Counted from the stretch's first letter, positions 14,824 to 22,676 are shown. The stretch is DNA of 32,685 bases from CAYOYK01 sp964408185 (GCA_964408185.1 CAYOYK010000024.1:1-32685); one strand, 5' to 3'. The notes: generated from the sequence alone by a model not told the origin. Numbers and translations are program-made.

Positions 14824-14893
14824 TCAGCACGCCGTACTCGCGCTCCAAGCGCAGCGCGTCAGCACGCCGTACTCGCGCTCCAAGCGCAGCGCG
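14817..14893. repeat. Perfect 35-bp tandem duplication inside the cysteine desulfurase gene
   Basis: A 35-bp unit beginning CAGCGCGTCAGCACGCCGTA occurs at 14817-14851 and again, identical, at 14852-14886. Seven bases of a third copy (CAGCGCG) follow. The short repeat CGCAGCGCG at both edges is a likely slippage point. Because 35 is not a multiple of three, the reading frame changes. Confidence 0.95.
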
Positions 14894-15849
14894 GCGGCGG
14901 CGTTATCCTGCCTGACAAAATCGACCGAGATCACCCCGACGCGGGCGTCCGGCGTCATCGGGCCCGTCAGGCGCAAGCCCGGCACGCCGCGCAGCCCGTC
15001 CAAGAGGCGCGCCAGCAGGGCTTTCTCGTGCAAAAATATTTGCTCCCGACGCGCGGCCCAAAAGTCCAGCGCGGCCAGAAAGCCGTATATCCCCGGCAGA
15101 TTGGGCGTGCCCGCCTCCAGCTTGTCCGGCAGGAAGCGCGGCTGCTCCTCGCTGTCCGATTGGCTGCCCGTTCCGCCCGTGACCAGAGGCTCAAGGCGCT
15201 CCGCCAGCGCGCGCGTGAGCAGCAGGGCGCCCATGCCCTGCGGCCCCAGCAGCCCCTTGTGCGCGGAAAACGCCACCGCGTCCGCCCGCATGGCGCGCAT
15301 GTCCACCGGGATGTGCCCCGCGCTCTGGCTTGCGTCCACTAGCAGCGGCACGCCGCGGCGGCGGCAGGCCGCGCCGACGGCCTCGATGGGCAGCACCGCG
15401 CCGCTCACATTGCTCGCGTGCGTGCAGACCACCAGCGCCGTATCGGGCCGGAGCGCGCGCTCCAACGCGGCAGCATCCAGCGGGGAATCCCCGGCGGCGG
15501 GGGGAACCGTCACCCGCGCGCCCAGCGCGTGCAGCGGCCGCATGACCGCGTTGTGCTCCCAGCCGCTCACCAGCACGGAATCTCCCGGCTTCAGCAGCCC
15601 GCGCAGCGCCATGTTCAGCCCGTAGGTCGCCCCGGACGTGAGGATGCAGCCCTCCACGCAATCGCTGCCAAACAGCGCGCAGAGGCGCTCCCGGAGCGTC
15701 AGCTCCGTCTCGGCGGGCGCGAGCGCGTCCGCGTAGCCGCCGCGCGCCACGCTGACCGCCACCTCGTCAATGTAGCGGGCCATGGCCGCGCCAACCCCCG
15801 GCGCCTTGGGCTTGGAGGTGCAGGCGTTGTCCAGATAAATGGTTTGCAT
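14824..15849 (-). CDS. Cysteine desulfurase-like PLP enzyme, C-terminus frameshifted by a 35-bp duplication
   Basis: A class-V aminotransferase-fold enzyme of the selenium-cluster type (TIGR01977-like), expected to release sulfur or selenium from cysteine or selenocysteine for SelD. It begins MQTIYLDNACTSKPK. The PLP site is clear: TSGATYGLN, WEHN (His99), VDASQSAGH (Asp172, Gln175) and the Schiff-base lysine Lys198 in SAHKGLLG. As read here it is 341 residues and ends in CAWSASTAC, so it lacks about the last 45 residues and the catalytic cysteine. Without one 35-bp copy it would be a normal 378-residue protein with Cys337. The ATG at 15849 follows AGGAGG. It faces away from the YedE-SelD operon across 67 bp. 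It could be a broken gene, a switchable gene or an assembly error. Confidence 0.85.
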   Translation of the reverse strand: MQTIYLDNACTSKPKAPGVGAAMARYIDEVAVSVARGGYADALAPAETELTLRERLCALFGSDCVEGCILTSGATYGLNMALRGLLKPGDSVLVSGWEHNAVMRPLHALGARVTVPPAAGDSPLDAAALERALRPDTALVVCTHASNVSGAVLPIEAVGAACRRRGVPLLVDASQSAGHIPVDMRAMRADAVAFSAHKGLLGPQGMGALLLTRALAERLEPLVTGGTGSQSDSEEQPRFLPDKLEAGTPNLPGIYGFLAALDFWAARREQIFLHEKALLARLLDGLRGVPGLRLTGPMTPDARVGVISVDFVRQDNAAAALRLEREYGVLTRCAWSASTAC

Positions 15850-15889
15850 CAGCGCGCCTCCTGTGATAAAATTGCAGCATATCATCAGC

Positions 15890-15898
15890 ATTATAGCA
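15890..15898 (-). promoter_or_regulatory. Extended -10 promoter of the cysteine desulfurase gene
   Basis: Leftward TGCTATAAT (15898-15890) is an extended -10 element with a perfect TATAAT. No good -35 box lies at the right distance, which extended -10 promoters do not need. It gives a leader of about 35 nt. Confidence 0.55.
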
Positions 15899-15916
15899 TA
15901 CGGAGTGTGATTTTCG

Positions 15917-16969
15917 GTGCGAAAAAACGCATGGGTTCTCATCACGGGGGTCGCTGTCGGCCTGATTTCGCTGCTGCTGGTCGGGCTGGGCAACCCGGCG
16001 AACATGGGCTTTTGCATTGCCTGCTTTGAGCGGGATATCGCGGGCAGCCTGCACCTGCATGGTGCGGAGGCCGTGCAGTACTTTCGCCCGGAGATCGTGG
16101 GCATTGTGCTGGGCGCGCTCGCGCTCAGCCTCCTGCGCAGGGAGTTCCGCCCGCGCGGCGGCTCGTCGCCGCTCACCCGCCTTGTCATCGGCTTTGTGGT
16201 CATGGTCGGCGCGCTGATGTTCCTCGGCTGTCCCCTGCGCATGATGATCCGGCTGGGCGGCGGCGATTTGAACGCTCTGCTCGGCCTCGCGGGCTTTGCG
16301 GTCGGCGTGGGCGTGGGCGTGATCTGCCTGAACAAGGGCTTCTCGCTGGGGCGGAACCATCCGCAGGCCGCCGCCGAGGGCGCGGCGTTCCCGGCGATAC
16401 TGGCCGCGACGTTCGCGCTGGCGGCGTTTGTGCCCGCGCTGTTCGCGGCTTCCGCAAAGGGCCCCGGCTCGCTGCACGCGCCGCTGCTGATCTCGCTGGC
16501 GGGCGGGCTGGCCGTGGGCGCACTGGCCCAGCGCAGCCGCTTTTGCATGGCGGGCGGCCTGCGCGACGTGATGCTCTTCCGCGATATGCACCTGCTCTGG
16601 GGCACGCTGGCGCTGCTGGGCACGCTGCTGATCGGCAACGCGCTCCTCGGCCGTCTGAACTTCGGCTTTGCCGATCAGCCCGTGGCCCACACCGACGGGC
16701 TATGGAACGCGCTGGGCATGGTGATTGTCGGCTGGGGCAGCGTGCTGCTGGGCGGATGCCCCCTGCGGCAGCTTGTCCTGAGCGGCGAGGGCGATAGCGA
16801 CGCGGCCGTATCCGTCATCGGCATGGTGCTGGGCGCGGCCTGCTGCCACGGCTTCGGGCTGGCCTCCTCGGCCGCCGGGCCCACGGACGCGGGGCGCATC
16901 GCGGTTTGCGTCGGCGCGGTGCTGCTGGGGCTTATCAGCCTGACCCGAATCGGAAAGGAGCGCAGCTAA
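15917..16969 (+). CDS. yedE: YedE-type putative selenium transporter
   Basis: A 350-residue membrane protein with about nine or ten hydrophobic segments, of the YeeE/YedE family. Members near selD are thought to import a selenium species. Four cysteine loops mark the two pseudo-symmetric halves: GNPANMGFCIAC near 26-37, FLGCPLRM (about 103-110), QRSRFCMAGGLRD (about 206-218) and LLGGCPLRQL (about 280-289). It starts with GTG at 15917 after CGGAG. It opens a tightly packed rightward operon with a TusA-like gene, DUF3343, yqeC, yqeB and selD, and this context favours selenium over thiosulfate. Confidence 0.88.
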   Translation: MRKNAWVLITGVAVGLISLLLVGLGNPANMGFCIACFERDIAGSLHLHGAEAVQYFRPEIVGIVLGALALSLLRREFRPRGGSSPLTRLVIGFVVMVGALMFLGCPLRMMIRLGGGDLNALLGLAGFAVGVGVGVICLNKGFSLGRNHPQAAAEGAAFPAILAATFALAAFVPALFAASAKGPGSLHAPLLISLAGGLAVGALAQRSRFCMAGGLRDVMLFRDMHLLWGTLALLGTLLIGNALLGRLNFGFADQPVAHTDGLWNALGMVIVGWGSVLLGGCPLRQLVLSGEGDSDAAVSVIGMVLGAACCHGFGLASSAAGPTDAGRIAVCVGAVLLGLISLTRIGKERS

Positions 16970-17182
16970 ATGCAAACGATCGATGCGCGGGGCCGCAGCT
17001 GCCCCGAACCTGTTATGATGACCCGCGCCGCCCTCAAGGCGGACGCGTCCGGCGCGGTGGTGCGGGTGGATAACCCCTGCGCCGCCGAGAACATCACCCG
17101 CTACGCGGCCCACGAGGGCTACCAAACAGCCCGCGAGGACGCGGCGAACGGCGAGACGACCCTTACGATCACCAAGCCGTGA
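16970..17182 (+). CDS. TusA/YedF-like sulfur (selenium) carrier protein
   Basis: A 70-residue cytoplasmic carrier of the TusA/SirA fold. DARGRSCPEPV carries the conserved CPxP motif, whose cysteine holds a persulfide or perselenide. The C-terminal ETTLTITKP is the usual final strand. It starts directly after the YedE stop codon, with AAAGGAG upstream, and overlaps the next gene. Together with YedE it forms the common YedE-YedF pair, passing imported selenium or sulfur to the enzymes downstream. It lacks the second domain found in longer YedF proteins; the next gene is a separate DUF3343 protein. Confidence 0.92.
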   Translation: MQTIDARGRSCPEPVMMTRAALKADASGAVVRVDNPCAAENITRYAAHEGYQTAREDAANGETTLTITKP

Positions 17183-17427
17183 GCGAGTACGTCGCAACGT
17201 TTTACACGCATTTGGCGGCCATGCGCACCTGCCGCGCGCTGCTTGCGCAGGGTGCGAGCGCGCGCATGGAGCCTGTTCCGCGCGCCCTCAGCGCGAGCTG
17301 CGGCACCTGCGTGCGCTATCAGGCGGAGGAGCCCTGCGCGGCCTGCTTCCATATGGATTGGGAGGCGCTGTACCGTTGCGAAAACGAGCGATATACGCTG
17401 GAGTGCCGTCATGACGCGGCTTTGTGA
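17179..17427 (+). CDS. DUF3343 putative Se/S carrier-like protein
   Basis: An 82-residue protein starting with GTG that overlaps the TusA-like stop by 4 nt. It has the usual start YVATFYTHLAAMRTCRALL and the PVPRALSASCGTCVRY block with the CGTC motif. It carries additional cysteines (CAAC, YRC, LEC) in the second half, more than I expect for this family. DUF3343 proteins accompany YedE/YedF and SelD and are thought to carry Se or S. The C-terminus overlaps yqeC by 17 nt. Confidence 0.85.
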   Translation: MSEYVATFYTHLAAMRTCRALLAQGASARMEPVPRALSASCGTCVRYQAEEPCAACFHMDWEALYRCENERYTLECRHDAAL

Positions 17428-18124
17428 CGCGCTGGCGGTTCCCCGCGGCGTGACCGCCGTGGTCGGCGGCGGCGGAAAGACCGCGCTGATCGCGGCGCTT
17501 GCGCGGGAGCTGTGCCCAGACGGGCGCGTGCTGCTCGCCACCACCACGCACATCTGGCCTCCGGCAGGCACGGTGCTGCTGCGGCCCACCCCGGACGCGC
17601 TGGAGCGGGCCTTCGCGCGCGGGCCGCTCGTCGCCGTGGGCGAAGCCTGCCCGGACGGAAAGCTGCGCGCGCCCGATACGCCCCTGCGCGAGCTGGCGAC
17701 GCTGGCGGACTACACCCTGCTGGAGGCCGACGGCTCGCGAGGCCTGCCCGTCAAGGCCCCCAACGAAAACGAGCCCGCGCTCACCGGCGCGGAGGCGCTC
17801 GTGCTGGCCGTGGCGGGCGTGAGCGCGCTGGGCCAAAGCATCGCGCGGGCCGCCCATCGCCCGGAGCGCGTCGCGGCGCTGCTGGGCAAGCCGACGGACG
17901 CACAGCTCGCGCCGGAGGATCTGGCGCTGCTGCTGCAAAGCCCGATGGGCCAGCGCAAGGCCGTAACCTGCCGGTACGCCGTCGTGCTCAACCAATGCGA
18001 TCATATTGCCGCCGTTCGGGCCGCGCGGGAGATCGCGCGCCGATTGGACTGCGACTGCGCGCTCTGCGCGCTGCAAGCCCGGCCCGGCTGGCTGGAGCTG
18101 TGGCGCGCCGGGGCGCGCGCATAG
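17411..18124 (+). CDS. yqeC: Selenium cofactor biosynthesis protein YqeC
   Basis: A 237-residue P-loop protein. VVGGGGKTALI (17-27) is the Walker A-like loop, followed by LLATTTHIWPP and the acidic LLEADGSRGLPVKAPNENEP (about 98-117), the signature of the YqeC family. YqeC is found with SelD and YqeB in genomes that use selenium in molybdenum hydroxylases, and is believed to help make or insert the selenium-containing cofactor. The ATG at 17411 lies inside the DUF3343 gene with a modest GGAG upstream, so translation is probably coupled. yqeB starts 15 nt after its stop. Confidence 0.92.
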   Translation: MTRLCDALAVPRGVTAVVGGGGKTALIAALARELCPDGRVLLATTTHIWPPAGTVLLRPTPDALERAFARGPLVAVGEACPDGKLRAPDTPLRELATLADYTLLEADGSRGLPVKAPNENEPALTGAEALVLAVAGVSALGQSIARAAHRPERVAALLGKPTDAQLAPEDLALLLQSPMGQRKAVTCRYAVVLNQCDHIAAVRAAREIARRLDCDCALCALQARPGWLELWRAGARA

Positions 18125-18139
18125 CAAAGGAGGATAAGC

Positions 18140-18931
18140 ATGCTTGCGCTCATCAAGGGAGCCGGGGACTTGGCCAGCGGCGTGGCCCTGCGGCTCTGGC
18201 ACGCGGGCTTTCGCGTCGCCATGACCGACCTGCCGCGCCCGACGGCCATCCGCCGGATGGTCAGCTTTTGCCGCGCGATCCCGGAGGGCGAGGCCGCGGT
18301 GGAGGATGCTCGCGCGCGCCTTGCGCGGGACGCGGACGAGGCGCTGTCCGTCATGGCGGCGGGCGACGTCGCCGTGCTGGCCGACCCGTCGGCCCTCTGC
18401 CGCGAGCGCCTGCGCCCGGACGCGCTGGTGGACGCGATCCTCGCCAAGGTCAATACAGGCACCACGCTTGCCGATGCGCCCGCGGTGGTGGCGCTGGGGC
18501 CGGGCTTTACCGCCGGGGTCGATTGCCACGCGGTCGTGGAAACCATGCGCGGGCACGATTTAGGCCGCGTGCTGTGGGCCGGCTCCGCGCGGGCCAATAC
18601 CGGCGAGCCGGGCAGCATCGGCGGATACACGAGCGAGCGCCTGCTGCGCGCGCCCTGCGAGGGCGTGTTCCGGCCGCGCACGGACATCGGCATGCGGGTG
18701 GAGGCCGGGCAGACCGTCGCTACGGTAGACGGCGAGGCCATCATCGCCCAAATCGGCGGCGTGGTGCGCGGATTGCTCACGGCCGATACGCCCGTCACGA
18801 GGGGCTTCAAGTGCGGGGATATCGACCCGCGCGGCGTTGTGGAAAGCTGCTACACCGTATCGGACAAGGCCCGCGCCATCGGCGGGGGCGTGCTGGAGGC
18901 CATCTTAATGCAAACGGAGGCCCTGCGATGA
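18140..18931 (+). CDS. yqeB: Selenium-dependent molybdenum cofactor biosynthesis protein YqeB
   Basis: A 263-residue protein of the EF2570/YqeB family. It begins LALIKGAGDLASGVALRL, a Rossmann-like glycine loop. The C-terminal part has the conserved ANTGEPGSIGGYTSERLLRA segment and a biotinyl/lipoyl-like hairpin region, MRVEAGQTVATVDGE, ending KARAIGGGVLEAIL. With YqeC and SelD it defines the selenium-dependent molybdenum hydroxylase trait; its exact reaction is not established. The ATG follows AAAGGAGGATAAGC, one of the best ribosome sites in the operon. Its TGA overlaps the ATG of selD. Confidence 0.93.
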   Translation: MLALIKGAGDLASGVALRLWHAGFRVAMTDLPRPTAIRRMVSFCRAIPEGEAAVEDARARLARDADEALSVMAAGDVAVLADPSALCRERLRPDALVDAILAKVNTGTTLADAPAVVALGPGFTAGVDCHAVVETMRGHDLGRVLWAGSARANTGEPGSIGGYTSERLLRAPCEGVFRPRTDIGMRVEAGQTVATVDGEAIIAQIGGVVRGLLTADTPVTRGFKCGDIDPRGVVESCYTVSDKARAIGGGVLEAILMQTEALR

Positions 18932-19965
18932 ACGAGGAAAGCATCCGCCTGACCAAGCTCGCCAAGTGCGCGGGCTGCGGGGCCAAGGTGGGCGCGGGCG
19001 TGCTGCAAAAGTTGCTGTCCGGCCTGCCCGTGCGCCGCGACCCCGACCTGCTGGTCGGCTTTGATACAAGCGACGACGCGTCGGTGTACCGCGTGGGCGA
19101 GCATTTGGCGGTTGTGCAGACGATCGATTTCTTCCCGCCCGTGGTGGACGCGCCGTATGATTTTGGCCGCGTGGCGGCGGCCAACGCGCTCAGCGATATC
19201 TACGCCATGGGCGGCCGCCCGATAACGGCGCAAAACGTGCTGATCACCCCGGACGGCATGCCGGACGAGGCCGTGCGGGACATCCTGCGCGGCGGCTATG
19301 ACAAGGCCTTCGAGGCCGGGGCGAGCGTAAGCGGCGGCCACAGCATCCACGGGCCGGAGCCTGTGTACGGCATGGCCGTCACGGGGCTGGTGGATCCGGA
19401 CGCGCTCTGGCTCAACAGCGGCGCGCGCCCCGGCGACGTGCTGGCGCTCACCAAGCCGCTGGGCGTGGGCGTATCGCTGACGGCGCGCAAGGCCGGGCTG
19501 CTGAGCGACGGCGACGCGGCGCGCCTGCTGGACCAGATGGCGCGGCTCAACCGCTATGCCGCCGAGGCCGCCAAGGGCCTGCGCATCCACGGCTGCACGG
19601 ATGTAACGGGCTTCGGCCTGCTGGGCCACGCCGTGGAAATGGCGCAGGGCAGCGACGTAACGCTGCGGCTGGAGGCGGACGCGCTCCCGCTGCTGCCGTG
19701 GGCCATGGAGCTGGCCTCGATGGGCCTGCTGCCGGAGGGCGCGTATCGCAACCGGCGCTTCGCGGAGGAGCGCGTCGCGCTGGGCGGGCATCCGCTGGCG
19801 CTGTGCGACCTGCTGTTCGACCCGCAGACCTCCGGCGGGCTGCTGTTTGCCGTAGCCGAGCCGGACGCGGACACGCTGCTGCGCCGGTTGCGCGAAAAAG
19901 CGCCCGAAGCGGCTGCTATCGGGCGCGTGGTCAAGCGGGAGGCGTTTTCGGTGACGCTGGACTGA
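18928..19965 (+). CDS. selD: Selenide, water dikinase
   Basis: Makes selenophosphate from selenide and ATP, the selenium donor for selenoproteins, tRNA selenouridine and the Se-molybdenum cofactor. It has 345 residues. The active site is CAGCGAK with Cys17 and Lys20, the same numbering as in E. coli. The nucleophile is a cysteine; no in-frame TGA appears there, so it is not itself a selenoprotein. FDTSDDASVY, the DFFPPVVD region and ANALSDIYAMGG give the metal and ATP sites, and TDVTGFGLLGHA and DPQTSGGLLFAV complete the AIRS/PurM fold. The start overlaps the yqeB stop (ATGA). No selA, selB or tRNA-Sec gene is in the window. It ends 4 nt from the converging XdhC-like gene. Confidence 0.98.
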   Translation: MNEESIRLTKLAKCAGCGAKVGAGVLQKLLSGLPVRRDPDLLVGFDTSDDASVYRVGEHLAVVQTIDFFPPVVDAPYDFGRVAAANALSDIYAMGGRPITAQNVLITPDGMPDEAVRDILRGGYDKAFEAGASVSGGHSIHGPEPVYGMAVTGLVDPDALWLNSGARPGDVLALTKPLGVGVSLTARKAGLLSDGDAARLLDQMARLNRYAAEAAKGLRIHGCTDVTGFGLLGHAVEMAQGSDVTLRLEADALPLLPWAMELASMGLLPEGAYRNRRFAEERVALGGHPLALCDLLFDPQTSGGLLFAVAEPDADTLLRRLREKAPEAAAIGRVVKREAFSVTLD

Positions 19966-19969
19966 CGGC

Positions 19970-21016
19970 CTACGCGTCTCCCTCGTGGTCGCCCGCCCAG
20001 CGGCACGCGATCATCTCCGCCGCGATGCTCACGGCGATCTCCGCCGGGGTCTGCGCGTGGATGGGCAGCCCGACGGGCGTATGCACGCGGGCAAAGTCCG
20101 CGTCCGCAAAGCCCTCGTCCAGCAGCAGCGCGCGCGTATGCGCAATTTTGGAGCGGCTGCCGATCAGCCCGATATACCGCGCGTCCGTGCGCAGCGTCTG
20201 CGCAAGCAGCGCGTGATCGAAGCTGTGCCCGCGCGTCATGATGACCGCGTAATCGTCGCGGGTCAGCGTCACGCTGGCCGCAAGGCGCTCAAAATCGCCC
20301 AGCACAACGCGCTCCGCATCCGGGAAGCGATCGGCCGAGGCAAACTCCGGGCGGTCGTCCATCACGACGGGAGCGAAGTCCAGCCTTGCCAGCAGCGGCA
20401 CCAGCTCCGCCGCGATGTGCCCGCCGCCGAACACATACGCGTGGCTGTCCAGCCGCACGGGTTCCGTAAACAAGCCGTCCTCCCACAGAGGCAGGCGGCG
20501 CAGGCGCGGGGCCAGCGTGCGGGCGGCGAGCGCTCCCGGCGGCGCGCCGTCCGTTTGATCCGCGCGCCATTGGGCAAGGATCCCCTCGCGGCTGACGACG
20601 GCGGCCTGAAGCGCCTCTCCATCCGGCGCGACGCGACGGGCCAGCCAGAGGTCGCCCCCGACGCCCATGCCCGCTTGCAGCGCCTCGGCCAGCGGCAGCA
20701 GGCGCGCGTCCCAGCGCCAGCAATGCACCCGCACACTGCCGCCGCACACCATGCCCAGCCCGGCCGCCTCGGCGGGCGACAGGTCGTAACGGAGCAGCGC
20801 GGAGCGCCCCGCTTGCAGGCACTCCCCCGCGCGCACGCAGACTGCGTGCTCCACCGCGCCGCCGCCCACCGTGCCCGCAAAGCGTCCATCCTCTTGCATC
20901 AGCAGGCATGCGCCCGCCCCGCGCGGCGCGGAGCCCTCGCGCGCAAGCACCGTGCACAGCACGGCGGCGCGGCCGGCTTGCAGCTCGTCCAGCAGCGGCG
21001 ATATCAGCGTTTTCAT
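19970..21016 (-). CDS. XdhC/CoxI-family molybdenum hydroxylase maturation protein
   Basis: A 348-residue protein that, by analogy with XdhC, binds molybdenum cofactor and helps sulfurate or load it into hydroxylases. The N-terminal XdhC/CoxI domain contains LCTVLAREGSAPRGAGA (about 20-36), GTVGGGAVEHAV and GMVCGGSVRVHC with a conserved cysteine. The C-terminal Rossmann domain begins AYVFGGGHIAAEL and ends with IGLIGSRSKIAHTR and HTPVGLPIHAQTPAEIAVSI. The ATG at 21016 follows GAGGGGGGA. It converges on selD with a 4-nt gap and no visible terminator. The selenium context suggests it serves a Se-dependent xanthine dehydrogenase-like enzyme encoded elsewhere. Confidence 0.92.
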   Translation of the reverse strand: MKTLISPLLDELQAGRAAVLCTVLAREGSAPRGAGACLLMQEDGRFAGTVGGGAVEHAVCVRAGECLQAGRSALLRYDLSPAEAAGLGMVCGGSVRVHCWRWDARLLPLAEALQAGMGVGGDLWLARRVAPDGEALQAAVVSREGILAQWRADQTDGAPPGALAARTLAPRLRRLPLWEDGLFTEPVRLDSHAYVFGGGHIAAELVPLLARLDFAPVVMDDRPEFASADRFPDAERVVLGDFERLAASVTLTRDDYAVIMTRGHSFDHALLAQTLRTDARYIGLIGSRSKIAHTRALLLDEGFADADFARVHTPVGLPIHAQTPAEIAVSIAAEMIACRWAGDHEGDA

Positions 21017-21036
21017 CGGCAATCCCCCCTCGTTCC

Positions 21037-21065
21037 AGTATAGCGGGAGCCGGCAAATCGCGCAA
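21037..21065 (-). promoter_or_regulatory. Promoter of the XdhC-like gene
   Basis: Leftward TTGCGC (21065-21060), 17 nt, TATACT (21042-21037), leaving a short leader to the ATG at 21016. It is in the 66-bp gap shared with the divergent acetyltransferase gene. Confidence 0.6.
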
Positions 21066-21082
21066 CCCAAAGGAGGCTGCCC

Positions 21083-21673
21083 GTGACGTTCAGCGAACAG
21101 TTTTTTGCGGAATTCCCCTGCCTCCGAGGCGACGGCGTGACCCTGCGCCAGATCGGCCCGGAGGACGCGCCCGATCTGCTGGAGATGGTCAGCGACCCGT
21201 CGCTCTACGAGATGAAGCCCGGCGAGCCCGTCAAGACGCTCTCCGCCGCCGAGCACATGACGGGCTGGTGGGCGCGGGATTTTGCCAAGCGGAAGGTCGC
21301 GTTTATCGGCCTGTACGCCGATGAGCTGGGCGGCCGCCTGTCCGGCGTGCTGGAGGCCTTTGATGTGGACGACCGCGTGGGCGCGATCACCGTGGGCTAC
21401 ACGCTCAAGCGCGCCGCTTGGGGGCGCGGGCTGGCGACGCGCGGCATGCGCCTGCTGCTCGCGCATCTGTTTGATACCGTCAGCCTTCTGCGCGCGCAGG
21501 CGTTTATCATGCCCGCCAACGCGCGCTCCGTCGCGGTGGTCGAGCGCCTCGGCTTCGCGCGCGAGGGCCTGCTGCGTCAGGCCGAATACTGGAAGGGCCG
21601 CGGCGTGGTGGATGTGTACGTGTATGGCCTGCTCAAGGCGGATTGGGACGCGCGGGAGCAGCAGGCGAAGTGA
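21083..21673 (+). CDS. GNAT family N-acetyltransferase (RimJ/RimL type)
   Basis: A 196-residue acetyl-CoA-dependent acetyltransferase. The first part has the DGVTLRQIGPEDAPDLLEM strand/helix start of the family. The acetyl-CoA loop is WGRGLATRGMRLLLAHLF (about 113-130), the R/Q-x-x-G-x-G/A motif. The C-terminal ANARSVAVVERLGFAREGLLR is the typical RimJ/RimL ending, in which the asparagine precedes the helix. The substrate is unknown. It starts with GTG after AAAGGAGG and is divergent from the XdhC-like gene. Confidence 0.92.
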   Translation: MTFSEQFFAEFPCLRGDGVTLRQIGPEDAPDLLEMVSDPSLYEMKPGEPVKTLSAAEHMTGWWARDFAKRKVAFIGLYADELGGRLSGVLEAFDVDDRVGAITVGYTLKRAAWGRGLATRGMRLLLAHLFDTVSLLRAQAFIMPANARSVAVVERLGFAREGLLRQAEYWKGRGVVDVYVYGLLKADWDAREQQAK

Positions 21674-21688
21674 ACCGTCATATCATAC

Positions 21689-21717
21689 AGCGGGCCCCGC
21701 GCATGGCGAGGCCCGCT
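21689..21717. terminator. Probable terminator between the acetyltransferase and ABC permease genes
   Basis: AGCGGGCC (21689-21696) pairs with GGCCCGCT (21710-21717) around a 13-nt loop. T runs on either side are weak, so efficiency is uncertain. It lies between two convergent gene ends. Confidence 0.55.
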
Positions 21718-21728
21718 TTGTGATTCCG

Positions 21729-22676
21729 CTATTCCTTGATATCCGGCACAAGGCGCTCCCGCGCCCGGTTTCTGCGCCGCCGCGCCAGCAGCGCCGCGAG
21801 CACCATCATCAGCACGGTGACGACGTAGGGCACCATGGCCGTAATGTAACTGGATACGTATTCCTGCAACCGCAGGCCGAGCGCGTCCAAAAAGCCGAAC
21901 AGCAGCGCCGCGAGAAACACCTTGGAGGGGTTGCTTGCCCCAAAAATGACGCAGGCCACCGCTACAAAGCCCCGGTTGGCGCTCATGTTCTCGCTGAACA
22001 TGGTCAGGTAGCCCGTGCTCAGGTGCGCGCCCGCCAGCGCGCTCAGCGCGCCGCACAGCACGCTGGCCAGCAGCTTCATGCGTTCGGGGCTTTTGCCCGC
22101 CGTGCGCAGGGCCTCCGGGTGCTCCCCGGCGGCGCGCAGATGGTACCCCAGCGGCGTTTTGTACAGCATCACCCAGCACAGCAGCACCAGCAGCAGGCAC
22201 GCGTACACCAGCAGCGTGTTGCCGTTGAGCAGCGGGCCGAGGATGGGCACGCCGGCCAGCCACGGCCAGTCCAGCGTAGGCAGGCCCAGCGATTTGTCTA
22301 TGGCAAGCGAGCCCTGTATCCCCTTGCCAAAGACCGTGCGCAGCAGGAACGTGGTCAGGCCGATTGCAAACAGGTTGAGCGCCACGCCGATGATAAACTC
22401 GTCCGCGCGGAAGCGAATGACCATGACATAATAGAACAGCCCCAGCACAATGCCCACGCCCAGCGCGAACGCCAGCCCTGCGGCCCAGCTCCCAAAGAGC
22501 CAGCTCCCCCATACCGCAAAGAACGCGCCGATCAGCATCATGCCCTCCACGCCGATGTTCATCATGCCCACCTGATCGGTCAGCAGGCAGCCCAGCGCGG
22601 CCAGCACCACCGGGATGGCCGCGCGCAGCGTTTGCTGGAACAGCGACGGATAGACGGACGACCAAAGCGCGCTCAT
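21729..22676 (-). CDS. ABC transporter permease, nucleoside (BMP) type, second subunit
   Basis: A 315-residue membrane protein with about eight hydrophobic segments. It has the family pattern TDQVGMMNIGVEGMMLIGAF near 33-52 and GYHLRAAGEHPEALRTAGKS (the cytoplasmic coupling loop, about 176-195). ANRGFVAVACVIFGASNPSK follows near the end. These belong to the branched-chain amino acid/ribose-type permeases of BMP-dependent nucleoside importers. It overlaps the other permease by 4 nt (ATGA) and is the last gene of the transporter unit. Confidence 0.93.
   Translation of the reverse strand: MSALWSSVYPSLFQQTLRAAIPVVLAALGCLLTDQVGMMNIGVEGMMLIGAFFAVWGSWLFGSWAAGLAFALGVGIVLGLFYYVMVIRFRADEFIIGVALNLFAIGLTTFLLRTVFGKGIQGSLAIDKSLGLPTLDWPWLAGVPILGPLLNGNTLLVYACLLLVLLCWVMLYKTPLGYHLRAAGEHPEALRTAGKSPERMKLLASVLCGALSALAGAHLSTGYLTMFSENMSANRGFVAVACVIFGASNPSKVFLAALLFGFLDALGLRLQEYVSSYITAMVPYVVTVLMMVLAALLARRRRNRARERLVPDIKE

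Noticed and set aside
18964..18990. A possible selenocysteine codon in selD
   Set aside because: The active-site codon is TGC (Cys17); no in-frame TGA is present.
17512..19965. An 817-codon open frame that would fuse upstream sequence to SelD
   Set aside because: The upstream part is an out-of-frame, Arg/Gly/Ala-rich reading of yqeC and yqeB. SelD starts at 18928 with the normal N-terminus and ATGA coupling to yqeB.
19970..21466. A 498-codon reading of the XdhC-like gene and a long + frame at 19985-21043
   Set aside because: The extra N-terminus has no ribosome site and runs antisense to the acetyltransferase gene; the ATG at 21016 has a good site. The + frame is the antisense shadow.
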